64,000 nucleotides of DNA from Shewanella aquimarina (GCF_023349185.1 NZ_JAKIKY010000010.1:1-64000); one strand, 5' to 3'; shown: positions 34,971 to 44,205, counted from the first letter of the stretch. The notes: generated by a model from the letters alone, not told the origin. Made by a program: numbers and translations.

Positions 34971-37508
34971 ATGCTGCGACTCTGCCTTTTGCTGCTTTCT
35001 ATCGTTCCCCTGCTCGCGAGCTTTGCGACAAATGCTCAAAGCGTGATCTCAGTCTCGTCCGCCTACCAGACAAACAGCAGCCTGGCATCACCCAGCGAGT
35101 TCCTCGGTTACCCCCTCGGTCAATGGCATCTGCGCCATGATCAGATCAACTATTATCTCAAGCAGCTCGCCCAAAACAGTCCCAGAGTCAGCCTGGAATC
35201 CACTGGGCAGAGCCACGAAGCCAGACAGCAGCTCACGGCGGTGATCACCTCATCCTCCAACCAGGCCAAGTTGGCACAGATCATCCAAGGGCGTCAGCAA
35301 GTGAAAGCGGGCAAGGCCCCAGATGGCCCGCTGATCATCTGGCTGGCCTATTCGATCCATGGTGACGAAGCCAGCGGCGCCCATGCGGCGCTTGAGGTCA
35401 GCTATCGCCTCAGCCAGAGCCAGGAACCCTGGGTGCAGGAGTTACTGGATAAGGCAGTGGTGTTGATCACCCCGTCTCAGAATCCAGATGGCCTAGATCG
35501 TTTCTCAACCTGGACCAACAACTATACCGGTAAGGTAAAAGTGAGCGACGAGAATCATAACGAGCACAGACAAAACTGGCCCGCCGGCAGACGTAACCAC
35601 TATTTTGCCGACCTTAATCGTGACTGGCTGTTCCTGCGCCACCCTGAGTCTCAGGGCCGCATCGCCCTGTTCCACAAGTGGCAGCCTCACTACCTGGGCG
35701 ACTTCCACGAGATGGGCCACGATCAGACCTTCTTCTTCCAGCCTGGGGTACCGACACGCACCCATCCGCTGACCCCCAAGGAGAATCAGGCGATCACCCA
35801 AAAATTCGCCAGCTTCCATGCCAAGGCACTGGACGAGGGCAAGCAGCGCTATTTTACCAAGCAGATGTTTGACGATTTCTACTATGGCAAAGGCTCGACT
35901 TACCCGGACATTAACGGCGCGGTAGGCATACTGTTTGAACAGGCCAGCGTGCGCGGACAGCTGCAGGATTCAAAGAATGGCCTGCTGCGTTTCAGCCAGG
36001 CCATAGACAACCAGATAGCCACCTCCTTCTCCAGCCTCAAGGGGGCCCTGGCACTGGCAGATGAGCTGAAGCAGTATCAGAGCCGCTTCTATCAGCGCAA
36101 AGACAAACACCCACCATCGGGGCGCGAAGCCGGCTTCCTGCTCGGCGCGCCGGGGGATCCCGGCAGACGCGACGATCTCGCCCAGCTGCTGCGCCGTCAT
36201 GGAATCGCCTTCTTCTATCTCAAAGAAAGGATGCAGCAGGGCAGACACCAATACAGCCAGGACGACAGCCTGTTTGTCCCCATCAATCAGCCGCAGAAGA
36301 CACTGCTGCTGGCCATGTTCGATCTGCGCACCGAATTTGAAGACGCTACCTTCTACGACGTCTCCAGCTGGAACCTCGCCTTCTCCTATAACCTGCAGAT
36401 GGCCCGCAACGTTAACCTGAATGTCGACGACCTGCTCACCGAGCCGCAAGCCAGAACGCCCGGCATGCTGAGCAGCAATAACGTCGCGGTGTTGATCGAT
36501 TGGCGACAGCAGAACGCCCCCCCCCTGCTACAGGCCCTGCTCGGCGAGGGGATTAGGGTCAAATTTGCCGCCAAGCCCTTCAGCCTTAATCTCGACGGCC
36601 AGCCCCTGAATATGGAGGCCGGCACCCTACAGATCCCAGTGGCCCAGGCCACCTTAGCGCCGGACGCCCTGCTCGAAAGGCTCGCCGCGCTGGCTAAGCA
36701 ACATCGGGTGCAGCTAGTGGGCGTGGATACTGGACTTGCCAGCTCAGGAATAGACCTCGGCAGCCCGGATTTTCACGATATAGCCCCCATCAAGGCGCTA
36801 GTGGTGACCGGCTACGGCACCTCGTCGACCGAAGTGGGTGAACTCTGGTATTTCATGGACAACCTTATCGGTGCCCCCCTGACCCAGGTGGATGTCAGCC
36901 GTCTGCCCAGCATAGATCTGACGCCATACACCCATGTGTTCCTCATGGACGGCAGCTACGCCAACCTGGAAGATAAATACGCCCGCAAGCTGGGACAATT
37001 CGCCATAGAGGGAGGCGTCATCGTCGCCCAGAAAGGCGCGCTGCAGTGGCTATCCAAGGGCAACCTGCTCAAGAGCGATATCAGAGAGAAACGTTATTTC
37101 AGTCAGCTGTTCGCCACCGATGGCCTCGCTTTCGGCGACAAGGGCAAGCTGGATGCACGCCAGGCTATCGGCGGCGCCGTACTGGCACTGAACCTGGACA
37201 CCAGCCACCCCATCACCTTCGGCTTGGGTGGCAATCGCCTGCCTGTGCTGAAGAACAAGGCGTTTGGCCTAAGCAAGAACCAGCCGCCTTTCGTCACGGC
37301 CGCCACCTACGCCGACGAGCCCCTGCTGGACGGCTTCCTGGCCGAGGAGTATCAGCGCAGCCTAAGTCAGACCCCCGCCATTCTCGTCGAACGACACGGC
37401 AAGGGCGCCCTGGTGGCCCTGGCGGACAATCTCTTATTTAGAAATATCTGGCTTGGCTCGCAGAAGGTGTATGCCAACAGCCTCTACTTTATTCCGGCTC
37501 TACATTGA
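34971..37508 (+). CDS. Secreted M14-family zinc carboxypeptidase
   Basis: An 845-residue protein with a signal peptide (about 1-23). The M14 catalytic domain shows zinc ligands H130 and E133 (SIHGDEASG) and probably H246 (GDFHEMGHD), with the substrate-binding SQNPDGLDRF and DLNRDW between them. The C-terminal 450 residues include a glutamine-amidotransferase-like alpha/beta region (VVTGYGTSSTEVGELWYFMD). It probably degrades peptides in the periplasm or outside the cell. The exact substrate is unknown. Confidence 0.88.
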   Translation: MLRLCLLLLSIVPLLASFATNAQSVISVSSAYQTNSSLASPSEFLGYPLGQWHLRHDQINYYLKQLAQNSPRVSLESTGQSHEARQQLTAVITSSSNQAKLAQIIQGRQQVKAGKAPDGPLIIWLAYSIHGDEASGAHAALEVSYRLSQSQEPWVQELLDKAVVLITPSQNPDGLDRFSTWTNNYTGKVKVSDENHNEHRQNWPAGRRNHYFADLNRDWLFLRHPESQGRIALFHKWQPHYLGDFHEMGHDQTFFFQPGVPTRTHPLTPKENQAITQKFASFHAKALDEGKQRYFTKQMFDDFYYGKGSTYPDINGAVGILFEQASVRGQLQDSKNGLLRFSQAIDNQIATSFSSLKGALALADELKQYQSRFYQRKDKHPPSGREAGFLLGAPGDPGRRDDLAQLLRRHGIAFFYLKERMQQGRHQYSQDDSLFVPINQPQKTLLLAMFDLRTEFEDATFYDVSSWNLAFSYNLQMARNVNLNVDDLLTEPQARTPGMLSSNNVAVLIDWRQQNAPPLLQALLGEGIRVKFAAKPFSLNLDGQPLNMEAGTLQIPVAQATLAPDALLERLAALAKQHRVQLVGVDTGLASSGIDLGSPDFHDIAPIKALVVTGYGTSSTEVGELWYFMDNLIGAPLTQVDVSRLPSIDLTPYTHVFLMDGSYANLEDKYARKLGQFAIEGGVIVAQKGALQWLSKGNLLKSDIREKRYFSQLFATDGLAFGDKGKLDARQAIGGAVLALNLDTSHPITFGLGGNRLPVLKNKAFGLSKNQPPFVTAATYADEPLLDGFLAEEYQRSLSQTPAILVERHGKGALVALADNLLFRNIWLGSQKVYANSLYFIPALH

Positions 37509-37583
37509 TCTTCGCGCTTAACCCTTTTTCGACGCGGCAACGTTATAAAGGGTTAATCGCTAATCAGAGAATAGGAAAATGAC

Positions 37584-37835
37584 ATGAAGATATCCCACAC
37601 CATAGCGGCACTGCTTTTCACCCTAGGCTTAGGGGCTTGTCAGACGCAGGTGGACAAGGAGCAAGACGCCGCAGAGTCCAAACCACTGTCTATGGCGAAC
37701 CCAGCCGCCGTCTACTGCGAATCCTTAGACGGCACACTCGACCTCGAGAGCGGCATCTGCACCCTGCCCAGTGGCGAGCAGATGGAGCATTGGACCCTAT
37801 ATCGCCGGGATCATCCTCAGGCTGAGGGCCAATAG
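37584..37835 (+). CDS. DUF333 lipoprotein
   Basis: An 83-residue lipoprotein with a lipobox at LGAC (C19). The mature part contains the DUF333 pattern ANPAAVYCESLDGTLD...GICTLPSGEQMEHWTLYRR with two conserved cysteines that could form a disulfide. DUF333 domains occur in hemolysin-like and putative inhibitor lipoproteins; function is not established. It ends at a bidirectional terminator shared with gltS. Confidence 0.85.
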   Translation: MKISHTIAALLFTLGLGACQTQVDKEQDAAESKPLSMANPAAVYCESLDGTLDLESGICTLPSGEQMEHWTLYRRDHPQAEGQ

Positions 37836-37836
37836 C

Positions 37837-37862
37837 AAAAAAGCACCCTAGGGTGCTTTTTT
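37837..37862. terminator. Bidirectional terminator between DUF333 gene and gltS
   Basis: A stem AAAAAAGCACCC/GGGTGCTTTTTT with a 2-base centre lies between convergent genes, with A and T runs on its two sides. Confidence 0.9.
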
Positions 37863-37880
37863 AATACTAAGCGAGTAAGG

Positions 37881-39104
37881 CTAGCCGATAAAGCTGAGAT
37901 AGCCCTGCAATATGATGGCGTTGACTATGTCGATGAAGAAGGCACCGACGATGGGCACCACCATGAAGGCCTGTGGCGATGGCCCCGTGCGTGACACTAG
38001 GGCCCCCATGTTCATCACAGCCGTCGGCGTGGCACCCAAGCCAAATCCACAGTGACCACCGGCCATGACGGCGGCATCATAGTTGGCGCCCATCAGCTTG
38101 AAGGTGATCCAATAGGCAAACAGCGCCAGCACGGCGGTCTGCACCAACAAAATAATGAGCAGCGGCACCGCCAAATCGAAGATCTCCCACAACTTAAGAT
38201 TCATCAGCGCCATGGCCAGGAAGAGCGCCAGGGAAACCGTCCCCAAGACGTCGACACTCTCGCGGTTGATCTTAAAACCACGCGACACCTCTGTGATGTT
38301 GGTGATCACCACACCGAAGAAGAGCGCATAGACGAACTCAGGCATCTTCAACCAGCCGATATCCAGATAGCCCACCAGGGAGCCAAACCACTTGGCACCG
38401 GCCACACACAACAAGAGAATAAAGAGCACCTCAAGGATACTCTTGGCCGTCACCCTGTCTTCTTCGAGCTGGTCATAGGTCACCAGATCCGGATGGTCCT
38501 TGTGGTGATTGCCACCGACACCGTAAGCGGAGACGAGACCATTCTTGTTGATCAGGCGCTGCGCTACTGGGCCACCTATGATACCGCCCATCACCAGGCC
38601 GAAGGTTGCCGCCGCCATCGCCAGCTCCAGGGTGTTGATACCATACTGCTCGGAGAAGGTCTGCGCCCAGGCCGCACCTGTGCCGTGGCCACCCGACAGG
38701 GTGATCGAACCGGCGATCAGTCCCATCAGCGGTTCCAGCCCCAGGGCGGTGGCGATACTGACCCCCACGGCATTCTGAATAATGATGTAGAGCGAGGCGA
38801 TGGCCAGAAACAGGAACACCTTGGTGCCACCCTTCATCAATAATTTATAACTGGCCGCCAGTCCCACGCTACTGAAGAACATCAGCATCAGGGTATTCTG
38901 CATCGACAGGGAAAACTCCAACGAAATGTTGTAGGAATGCAGCACGGTGATCACCGCCGCCACCAGCAGACCACCCACTATGGGTTCGGGAATATTATAT
39001 TTACGAAACGCTGCCACGTGACGATTAACCGAATGGCCAATAAAGAGCACTAAAATTGCCACCAGAAACGACTCCAGCTCTCCAACGGTATAAACAGTAT
39101 TCAT
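37881..39104 (-). CDS. gltS: Sodium/glutamate symporter GltS
   Basis: A 407-residue inner-membrane carrier with about 10 helices in two repeated halves, importing glutamate with Na+. The paired reentrant loops are visible as SGGHGTGAAWA and MAGGHCGFGLGATPTAV, the GltS signatures. Length matches E. coli (401). It is monocistronic. Confidence 0.96.
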   Translation of the reverse strand: MNTVYTVGELESFLVAILVLFIGHSVNRHVAAFRKYNIPEPIVGGLLVAAVITVLHSYNISLEFSLSMQNTLMLMFFSSVGLAASYKLLMKGGTKVFLFLAIASLYIIIQNAVGVSIATALGLEPLMGLIAGSITLSGGHGTGAAWAQTFSEQYGINTLELAMAAATFGLVMGGIIGGPVAQRLINKNGLVSAYGVGGNHHKDHPDLVTYDQLEEDRVTAKSILEVLFILLLCVAGAKWFGSLVGYLDIGWLKMPEFVYALFFGVVITNITEVSRGFKINRESVDVLGTVSLALFLAMALMNLKLWEIFDLAVPLLIILLVQTAVLALFAYWITFKLMGANYDAAVMAGGHCGFGLGATPTAVMNMGALVSRTGPSPQAFMVVPIVGAFFIDIVNAIILQGYLSFIG

Positions 39105-39316
39105 GGTTCTCCTTATTTAGGCGAAAGCCATATCGGCCTATCTTGCCTTGTCATCGGACGCGCTACATCAAGCCGCCCAAGCATTGCCCTTTCTTGGGTC
39201 GCTCACGCCGAGCACAACTCCAATGTGTATCTCATCAGGAGACTCAAGATAGGAAGGTGTCGGCAATAAAGCGCCCCAACGGGACGAATGAAAATAAATT
39301 GAGGAAGGTCTCTAAC
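39105..39316. other. Intergenic region between gltS and the DUF2986 gene
   Basis: The 212 bp hold the gltS upstream region and, at 39308-39325, a hairpin GTCTCT/AGAGAC that spans the DUF2986 stop. No coding sequence was recognised. Confidence 0.5.
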
Positions 39317-39472
39317 CTAAGAGACGAGTTCAGCGGGTGGTTCGGCCGCCTCGGCGAGTCGTTCGCGTTCGGCCTTGGCGATATACTTAGGCTTACCTGT
39401 GCGATGAAGTTTAGCATTCGCCTTCTTCGCCTTGGCCTTAAGTGTTTGATTGATTTTCTTCTTTCTGTTCAT
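39317..39472 (-). CDS. DUF2986 small basic protein
   Basis: A 51-residue, lysine-rich protein starting MNRKKKINQTLKAKAKKANAK and containing KPKYIAKAERERL, the DUF2986 pattern seen in Shewanella and Vibrio. Function unknown; the charge suggests nucleic-acid or ribosome binding (inference). There is no Shine-Dalgarno site. A TATAAT (39480-39485) sits 7 bases before the ATG, so the message could be leaderless. A GGCGGCG/CGCCGCC inverted repeat brackets that -10. Confidence 0.82.
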   Translation of the reverse strand: MNRKKKINQTLKAKAKKANAKLHRTGKPKYIAKAERERLAEAAEPPAELVS

Positions 39473-39573
39473 GGCGGCGATTATAGCCTAAAACGCCGCC
39501 CCATTGGGTTATCAGAAAGTTAACAGTACAAATTTAATGCAAGTCAGTTCGGCTTAAATTGGGCGCCAACGGC

Positions 39574-39975
39574 CTAATCCCCCTCGAAAGCCTTAGCCGC
39601 CTGCGCCTCGATCTCTACCCGCCAGCGTGGGTCAAACAGCCCCTGGACGAAGAGCAAGGTGGTTGGCAATTCGCCCACATCGAACCCCAGACGCGCCTTG
39701 GCGGCTTGGTAGGCTGGCAGATCATCTCTGTCGACAAGGTAGATACGCACCAACACCAAGTCTTTCAGATCCATCTCGTTGGCCCGTAACACGGCGCGTA
39801 AGTTCTCCCACGCCTGCACTATCTGCCCCTCTGTGTCGGGCGCAAGCTTGCCCTGCCTGTCTATGCCCAGCTGTCCGGCAATATTCAGCCAGCGCGAGGG
39901 CCCAGGGATTAGCGCACATTGATGGTAGTTGGCCGCAGGGGCCGCCAGGGTATCCGGGCTCCAGATCTTATTCAT
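39574..39975 (-). CDS. RidA-family (YjgF/YER057c/UK114) protein
   Basis: A 133-residue RidA-fold protein. Members hydrolyse reactive enamine/imine intermediates or have related deaminase roles. Recognised segments are NIAGQLGIDRQGKL, QIVQAWENLRAVL, DLVLVRIYLVDRDD and the final RWRVEIEAQA. The canonical RidA Arg in the C-terminal CVEARLP motif is replaced (TTLLFVQGL then VEIEAQA), so it belongs to another branch. The start at 39975 has a strong AAAGGAG site. Confidence 0.87.
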   Translation of the reverse strand: MNKIWSPDTLAAPAANYHQCALIPGPSRWLNIAGQLGIDRQGKLAPDTEGQIVQAWENLRAVLRANEMDLKDLVLVRIYLVDRDDLPAYQAAKARLGFDVGELPTTLLFVQGLFDPRWRVEIEAQAAKAFEGD

Positions 39976-40126
39976 CTTCTCTCCTTTACTCACTTGAATT
40001 AGACCCAGCGAGTCTGGCAAGTCGGGATACGGAGAAAAAGGGAGGTGGCTTGAACTCACTGTTCAGGCCAGGGTTAACAATCTGCCATAAAAAAGCGCAG
40101 CCTATGCCGCGCTCCATTACTTAATA

Positions 40127-40177
40127 TCGAACAAGACTTAATCTCGAGCAAGATTTAGCCTCGAACAAGACTTAAGA
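40127..40177. repeat. Three 17-bp tandem repeats at the 3' end of the YqaE gene
   Basis: Units of the form TCGAACAAGACTTAATC (40127-40143, 40144-40160, 40161-40177) differ at a few positions. The third unit contains the stop codon of the YqaE/Pmp3 gene. Confidence 0.75.
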
Positions 40178-40339
40178 TTTGGTCACCACCCACAGGGCGT
40201 GTAACAGGCCTGGAATGAAGAACAGCAGGCAGAGAATGATGTTGATCAGCAGATCCTTACCGACACCACTCTTCAAGAAGACGGCAACCGGTGGTAGCAG
40301 AATGGCAATGATGACGAGCAGCAGTTTGTTGGTATCCAT
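40172..40339 (-). CDS. YqaE/Pmp3-family small membrane protein
   Basis: A 55-residue proteolipid with two membrane helices. The pattern is LLVIIAILLPPVAVFLKSGVGKDLLINIILC, then IPGLLHALWVV, typical of the UPF0057/Pmp3 family linked to membrane potential and salt stress. The start is MDTNKLLL at 40339, with AGGAAG upstream. It is monocistronic. Confidence 0.92.
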   Translation of the reverse strand: MDTNKLLLVIIAILLPPVAVFLKSGVGKDLLINIILCLLFFIPGLLHALWVVTKS

Positions 40340-40360
40340 AGACAGGCTTCCTTAATTGAC

Positions 40361-41035
40361 TCAATTTCGTTTTGGCCAATCTAACTTCTCAGGCTTACCC
40401 CATGTTTGCAACTGGTTTTTTACCCCGTTTAGGCCAAATGCCTCGCCCTGCTCAGGCGCGTGCCGATAGGCATACGCCTGCCCCTGCCATTCGAACCCCA
40501 GGGCGAAGGCGTGCAGGTAGCCACGATCGGCCTCCTCACCACCATAGAGGCTATCGCCGAGGATCGGCACCCCAAGGCTGGCCAGCGCCACCCTAAGCTG
40601 ATGTGTCTTACCACTGAGCGGCTTGAGCAGATAGAGACGCAGACCCTCGGCCACGGATTGCGAAAAAAACTGAGTGATCGCCGGGTTCTCCTTGCTGCGC
40701 AGCAGCTTATACATGCTGCGACGAGATTTGGCCATGTCGCCCACTATGCTGCCCTGCTTCTTCTTAGGCTTGCCCTTAGCCAGCGCCACATAGTACTTCT
40801 GCACCTTGTGCTCACTGAAGAGACGGGTAAACCCGGCCGCCGCCTCGCTCGACTTGGCGAACAGCAGCAAACCAGAGGTCATGGTATCCAGGCGATGTAC
40901 CGAGTAGAGCTTGATGTCGAGATCCCGTTCGAGCTGTGCCATCACGCCTGCGCTGCCGTCCTGGCTATGAAAGTGCACCCCGGGTGCCTTGTCGATCACC
41001 AGGAAGTCTGCCTCATCGGCAATGATCTGATACAT
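40361..41035 (-). CDS. RluA-family RNA pseudouridine synthase
   Basis: A 224-residue enzyme of the RluA branch without an S4 domain. The catalytic Asp is in SVHRLDTMTSGLLLFAK (D50), followed by KYYVALAKG and the KTHQLRVALASLGVPILGDSLYGG motif. It resembles the TIGR01621-type family; the RNA target is unknown (rRNA or tRNA). It lies 12 bp downstream of the sensor kinase and may be co-transcribed. Confidence 0.88.
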   Translation of the reverse strand: MYQIIADEADFLVIDKAPGVHFHSQDGSAGVMAQLERDLDIKLYSVHRLDTMTSGLLLFAKSSEAAAGFTRLFSEHKVQKYYVALAKGKPKKKQGSIVGDMAKSRRSMYKLLRSKENPAITQFFSQSVAEGLRLYLLKPLSGKTHQLRVALASLGVPILGDSLYGGEEADRGYLHAFALGFEWQGQAYAYRHAPEQGEAFGLNGVKNQLQTWGKPEKLDWPKRN

Positions 41036-41047
41036 GGATTGTCGCCC

Positions 41048-42361
41048 TTATGAAAAACGTATGCTCACCTGCAGCCCAGGCTGGTTATCGGAGAGTTCGA
41101 TGCGGGCATTATGACGCTGCAAAATCGCCTTGACCAGCGAAAGTCCGAGCCCCGTGCCCTTGTTGTGACGGCTGGGATCCAGGCGCACCAGACGGTCAAA
41201 TACCTTCTCGGTGGCATCATCAGGGATCCCGGGGCCATTATCGCGGATCAATATGCGGTTCCCCTGCTGCGCTATCTCTATCTTGGCTCCCTCGCCGGAG
41301 TACTTAATCGCGTTGTCCACCAGGTTAAACAACGCCTGGAACAAGAGATACTTATCCCCCATCACGCTGTGGTCTTCGTCCAGCGACAGGGTCAATGTCT
41401 GGCCGTTGGATTCGGCCATCGCCTCGGCCATCTCAAACAGATCCTGACACAAATCGTTCAGACTCAAGGGTTGTAGTTCGAGATCTTGCTGCCCCTCCTC
41501 GATACGGGTGAGGGATAACATGGCATCGAAGGTCGCCAGGCAGTGATCCAGCTCCTCTATCAGGATGGCACTGGCCTCATCCAGCTCCTCGACCGGCTTT
41601 TGCGGTAGCTGTTCCAGGCCGATCCTCAGGTGAGACAGTGGCGTCCTGAGATCGTGGGCGATATTGTCTGTGGCGCCACGCACCGCATGCAGGTTAGCCT
41701 CCAGGGTATCCAGCACCTGGTTGAAGTTGCCCGCCAGCATATCGAACTCATCCTGTCGCCAGCTGATTGGCAGTCGGGTGGAATACTCGCCACGCTCGAT
41801 GCGGCGACTCAGGCGGTTGTACTGTACCAGGCGGCGCAGGATCGCCTTGGAAAACAAATAGCCCAGGGCTAGGGTCAGCACGATAGTCAACATCAGCGCC
41901 GTGATGGCCGCGTTGACGAAGCGCTCGATCAACGTCGCCAGCTGATCGGTTCGGGTGGCGATAAGCACGGGACCATAACGGGTGATCACCAGGCCACCGG
42001 TGAGAATGTGCAACTTGTCCGGCCCGCTGGTGAGAATGGGGAAATCTCGCGTCTCCGGCAGCAGCGGCATATCATCAGGCATCAGGCTCAGGGCCCCCAC
42101 CAGATCCAACGAGCTGCGCCACACCACCAGGGCCGTCTTGGGGTCGGCGGTGCGGATCTGAGTGGCAAAGCTGCGTCTGTCCAGGGTCAGCGCCATCTGC
42201 TGATAACGTACCTTCTCCGCCGCCAGGTGTTGGTTGGTCTGCAGCTCCTGCTCGTTGATCAATTGGCGATACATGCCAAACAGCAGGGTGCCAATAATCA
42301 GGGTCACCAGGGCCGAGAAGATGATGGTAATGCGCCAGGCACTACTCTGATAGGGTCTAAT
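41048..42361 (-). CDS. Sensor histidine kinase (OmpR/QseC-like system) with non-standard start
   Basis: Two membrane helices enclose a short periplasmic sensor (about 45-140), then HAMP, HisKA (NIAHDLRTPLSHL, phospho-His), N-box NLVDNAIKY, G1 IRDNGPGIP and G2 GTGLGLSLV. The first canonical start (GTG, 42307) would cut off half of helix 1. The frame continues upstream as RPYQSSAWRITIIFSALV, a normal kinase N-terminus, and meets the regulator stop at ATTAG (42357-42361). The start is therefore given as the ATT overlapping that stop; an ATC or CTG start slightly further up is also possible. Operon: PepSY gene, regulator, kinase. Confidence 0.85.
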   Translation of the reverse strand: MRPYQSSAWRITIIFSALVTLIIGTLLFGMYRQLINEQELQTNQHLAAEKVRYQQMALTLDRRSFATQIRTADPKTALVVWRSSLDLVGALSLMPDDMPLLPETRDFPILTSGPDKLHILTGGLVITRYGPVLIATRTDQLATLIERFVNAAITALMLTIVLTLALGYLFSKAILRRLVQYNRLSRRIERGEYSTRLPISWRQDEFDMLAGNFNQVLDTLEANLHAVRGATDNIAHDLRTPLSHLRIGLEQLPQKPVEELDEASAILIEELDHCLATFDAMLSLTRIEEGQQDLELQPLSLNDLCQDLFEMAEAMAESNGQTLTLSLDEDHSVMGDKYLLFQALFNLVDNAIKYSGEGAKIEIAQQGNRILIRDNGPGIPDDATEKVFDRLVRLDPSRHNKGTGLGLSLVKAILQRHNARIELSDNQPGLQVSIRFS

Positions 42362-43034
42362 GCCCTTGACGGAGGCGATAGCCAGCCCCTCGAACCGTTT
42401 CGATCAGCTCGCCAAAGCCCAGCTCTTCAAACTTGCGTCTCAGCTTGGCGATATGCACGTCGATCACATTGGTGCGAGGATCGAAATGGTAATCCCACAC
42501 CGCCTCGAACAACAGGGTGCGGCTGATCACCTGATTCGGGTGTTCCATCAAGTACTTCAGCAGTTGAAACTCTTTGGGCTGCAGCATGATCTCGCTGCCC
42601 GCCAGGGTGACCTTACGGGTCAGCAGTTCCATCACCAGTTCGCCCACCTTAAGCTCGGTTTGTGCCGGCGTCGAATTACCGCGCTGCATCAGTTTCTCGG
42701 CGCGCACTAAGAGTTCGGAGAAGGCAAATGGCTTAGTCATATAGTCGTCACCACCGGCCCTGAGCCCCTTGACGCGCTCATCCACATGGCTCAGCGCCGA
42801 CAGGATAAGCACCGGGGTCTGATTGCCAGTCGCACGCAGCGCCGCCAGCAACTTAAGGCCATCGAGCTGTGGCAACATGCGGTCCAGTATCACCAGGTCA
42901 TACTGCATACTGGTGGCCAGCAAGAGTCCTTGATGACCATCGCTAGCCGTCTCGATATTGTGCCCCTGTTCGGCAAATCCCTTGACCACATACTCTGTGG
43001 TGGTCGCATCATCTTCTACCAGTAATATTTTCAT
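42357..43034 (-). CDS. OmpR-family response regulator
   Basis: A 225-residue regulator. The receiver domain has the acidic pair in LVEDD and phospho-acceptor LVILDRMLPQLDG, then the conserved Lys in MTKPFAF. The C-terminal winged helix contains LLEAVWDYHFDPRTNVIDVHIAKLRRK-type sequence (positions about 175-202). It begins 3 bases after the PepSY gene and overlaps the kinase gene end-to-start. Confidence 0.94.
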   Translation of the reverse strand: MKILLVEDDATTTEYVVKGFAEQGHNIETASDGHQGLLLATSMQYDLVILDRMLPQLDGLKLLAALRATGNQTPVLILSALSHVDERVKGLRAGGDDYMTKPFAFSELLVRAEKLMQRGNSTPAQTELKVGELVMELLTRKVTLAGSEIMLQPKEFQLLKYLMEHPNQVISRTLLFEAVWDYHFDPRTNVIDVHIAKLRRKFEELGFGELIETVRGAGYRLRQGH

Positions 43035-43037
43035 CTG

Positions 43038-43574
43038 TTAATCCCACTTCAACAGGGGCAAAGGCCGCTGATTTTCGATATCGAAGGCTATCCTATGTTT
43101 ACCGTTGGCATCGATAAGCTTGAGTTCCAGATAGCTGATGCCCAGGTCGTGATCCAGCTGCGCCTCCAGAATATGGGCGTTGCTGTCACCCATGGCCAAC
43201 TTGAGCAGTTGCGAGAAGGTCTGCTCCATATCCCTGAGCATCCTCACCGCCTTGAGCTCATCCTTATCGTCCGCCTCCAGGGCTTCCACCTTCTGACGAA
43301 TGAGTCGGCCATCTTTGGCCCAGAACTCAAACTCGCTGATGGTATCTTCCTTGGTGTTGATCATGCTGATCTCATAGATCAACTGACCATTTTCCACATC
43401 GATCTGAAACTCGGATATCACCCCAGGGTAGCTCTTCTCTGCCTGCTGGATCATCTTCTGTGGAGTCAGGCTTTGGCTATCCGATAGCAACTCAAGCACT
43501 GCCGGGTTGGCCTGGGCCAAATTCGCCCCCGCCAGTCCAGACAACAGCATTAAACTGATAAACCAACGAGCCAT
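43038..43574 (-). CDS. Secreted PepSY-domain protein
   Basis: A 178-residue periplasmic protein with a signal peptide (about 1-22, cleavage after AQA). A PepSY-like domain spans about 38-90 (KMIQQAEKSYPGVISEFQID, LIYEISMI), and a second, weaker copy lies near 115-175. PepSY proteins are often encoded with two-component systems and may modulate a protease or the sensor. It is the first gene of the operon with the regulator and kinase. Confidence 0.87.
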   Translation of the reverse strand: MARWFISLMLLSGLAGANLAQANPAVLELLSDSQSLTPQKMIQQAEKSYPGVISEFQIDVENGQLIYEISMINTKEDTISEFEFWAKDGRLIRQKVEALEADDKDELKAVRMLRDMEQTFSQLLKLAMGDSNAHILEAQLDHDLGISYLELKLIDANGKHRIAFDIENQRPLPLLKWD

Positions 43575-43724
43575 AGCTCCTCCATTAAATTCTTCAATAT
43601 CGGTATCTTACACGCAAAAAATCCCTGTACCAATGGGATAGACGAGGGGCTTTGGGCTTTCAAGATTAAATTTAGTTTAAACTCATTTGGCCGATTTCAC
43701 TCATCTGGGCACCAGCGCCTGGAC

Positions 43725-44081
43725 TTATTCCGCTTGATCGACCAATTCGATGCTATCTATCTCTATCTCAATGCCGCGCCATTCGTCATCCACCTCGCCC
43801 CTCAGGGTCACAGTGGTATCGCTGGAGACCTCTATGTTGCGCCACAGGGCGTTGTCTATCTCCACCTCGACTTCGCCGCTGCTGTCGCGAAACAGGTACT
43901 TTTCATCCCCCAGGCTCTTGATAAGCTTTCCTGTCAGCTCCACCTGTGTGCCATCTTTGGCCACATGCGCATCGCTAGCCTGCTGGATCACGCCGCCCGC
44001 CTTGGGGCCATTGTAGGCGGCGAAGGCAGGTAGGGTGAGTACGCAAGAAAGGATTAGGGTGCCGGTTAGTTTCTTCTGCAT
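43725..44081 (-). CDS. BOF (YgiW/YdeI) family periplasmic protein
   Basis: A 118-residue protein with a signal peptide (about 1-20, ending AFAA). The OB-fold domain has NGPKAGGVIQQASDA, VELTGKLIKSLGDEKYLFRD and GEVEVEID, as in E. coli YgiW/VisP and YdeI, which are linked to stress and envelope signalling. GGAG sits 7 bases before this ATG; an adjacent ATG (44084) is possible. It is separated by 150 bp from the PepSY operon in the same direction. Confidence 0.9.
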   Translation of the reverse strand: MQKKLTGTLILSCVLTLPAFAAYNGPKAGGVIQQASDAHVAKDGTQVELTGKLIKSLGDEKYLFRDSSGEVEVEIDNALWRNIEVSSDTTVTLRGEVDDEWRGIEIEIDSIELVDQAE

Positions 44082-44205
44082 CATGTGTCTCCTCGAGTCA
44101 TAGTGCCCTAGGATAAGCGATGGCAAATATCGGGGAGATGGAAGCCGTATTAAGGATTGATCATATTCTATTCGGCGGCCAGAAAAGCTGACTCATTCTC
44201 GAGAG

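Noticed and set aside
40117..40180. CRISPR-like array
   Set aside because: The units are 17 bp with no spacers, so this is a plain tandem repeat.
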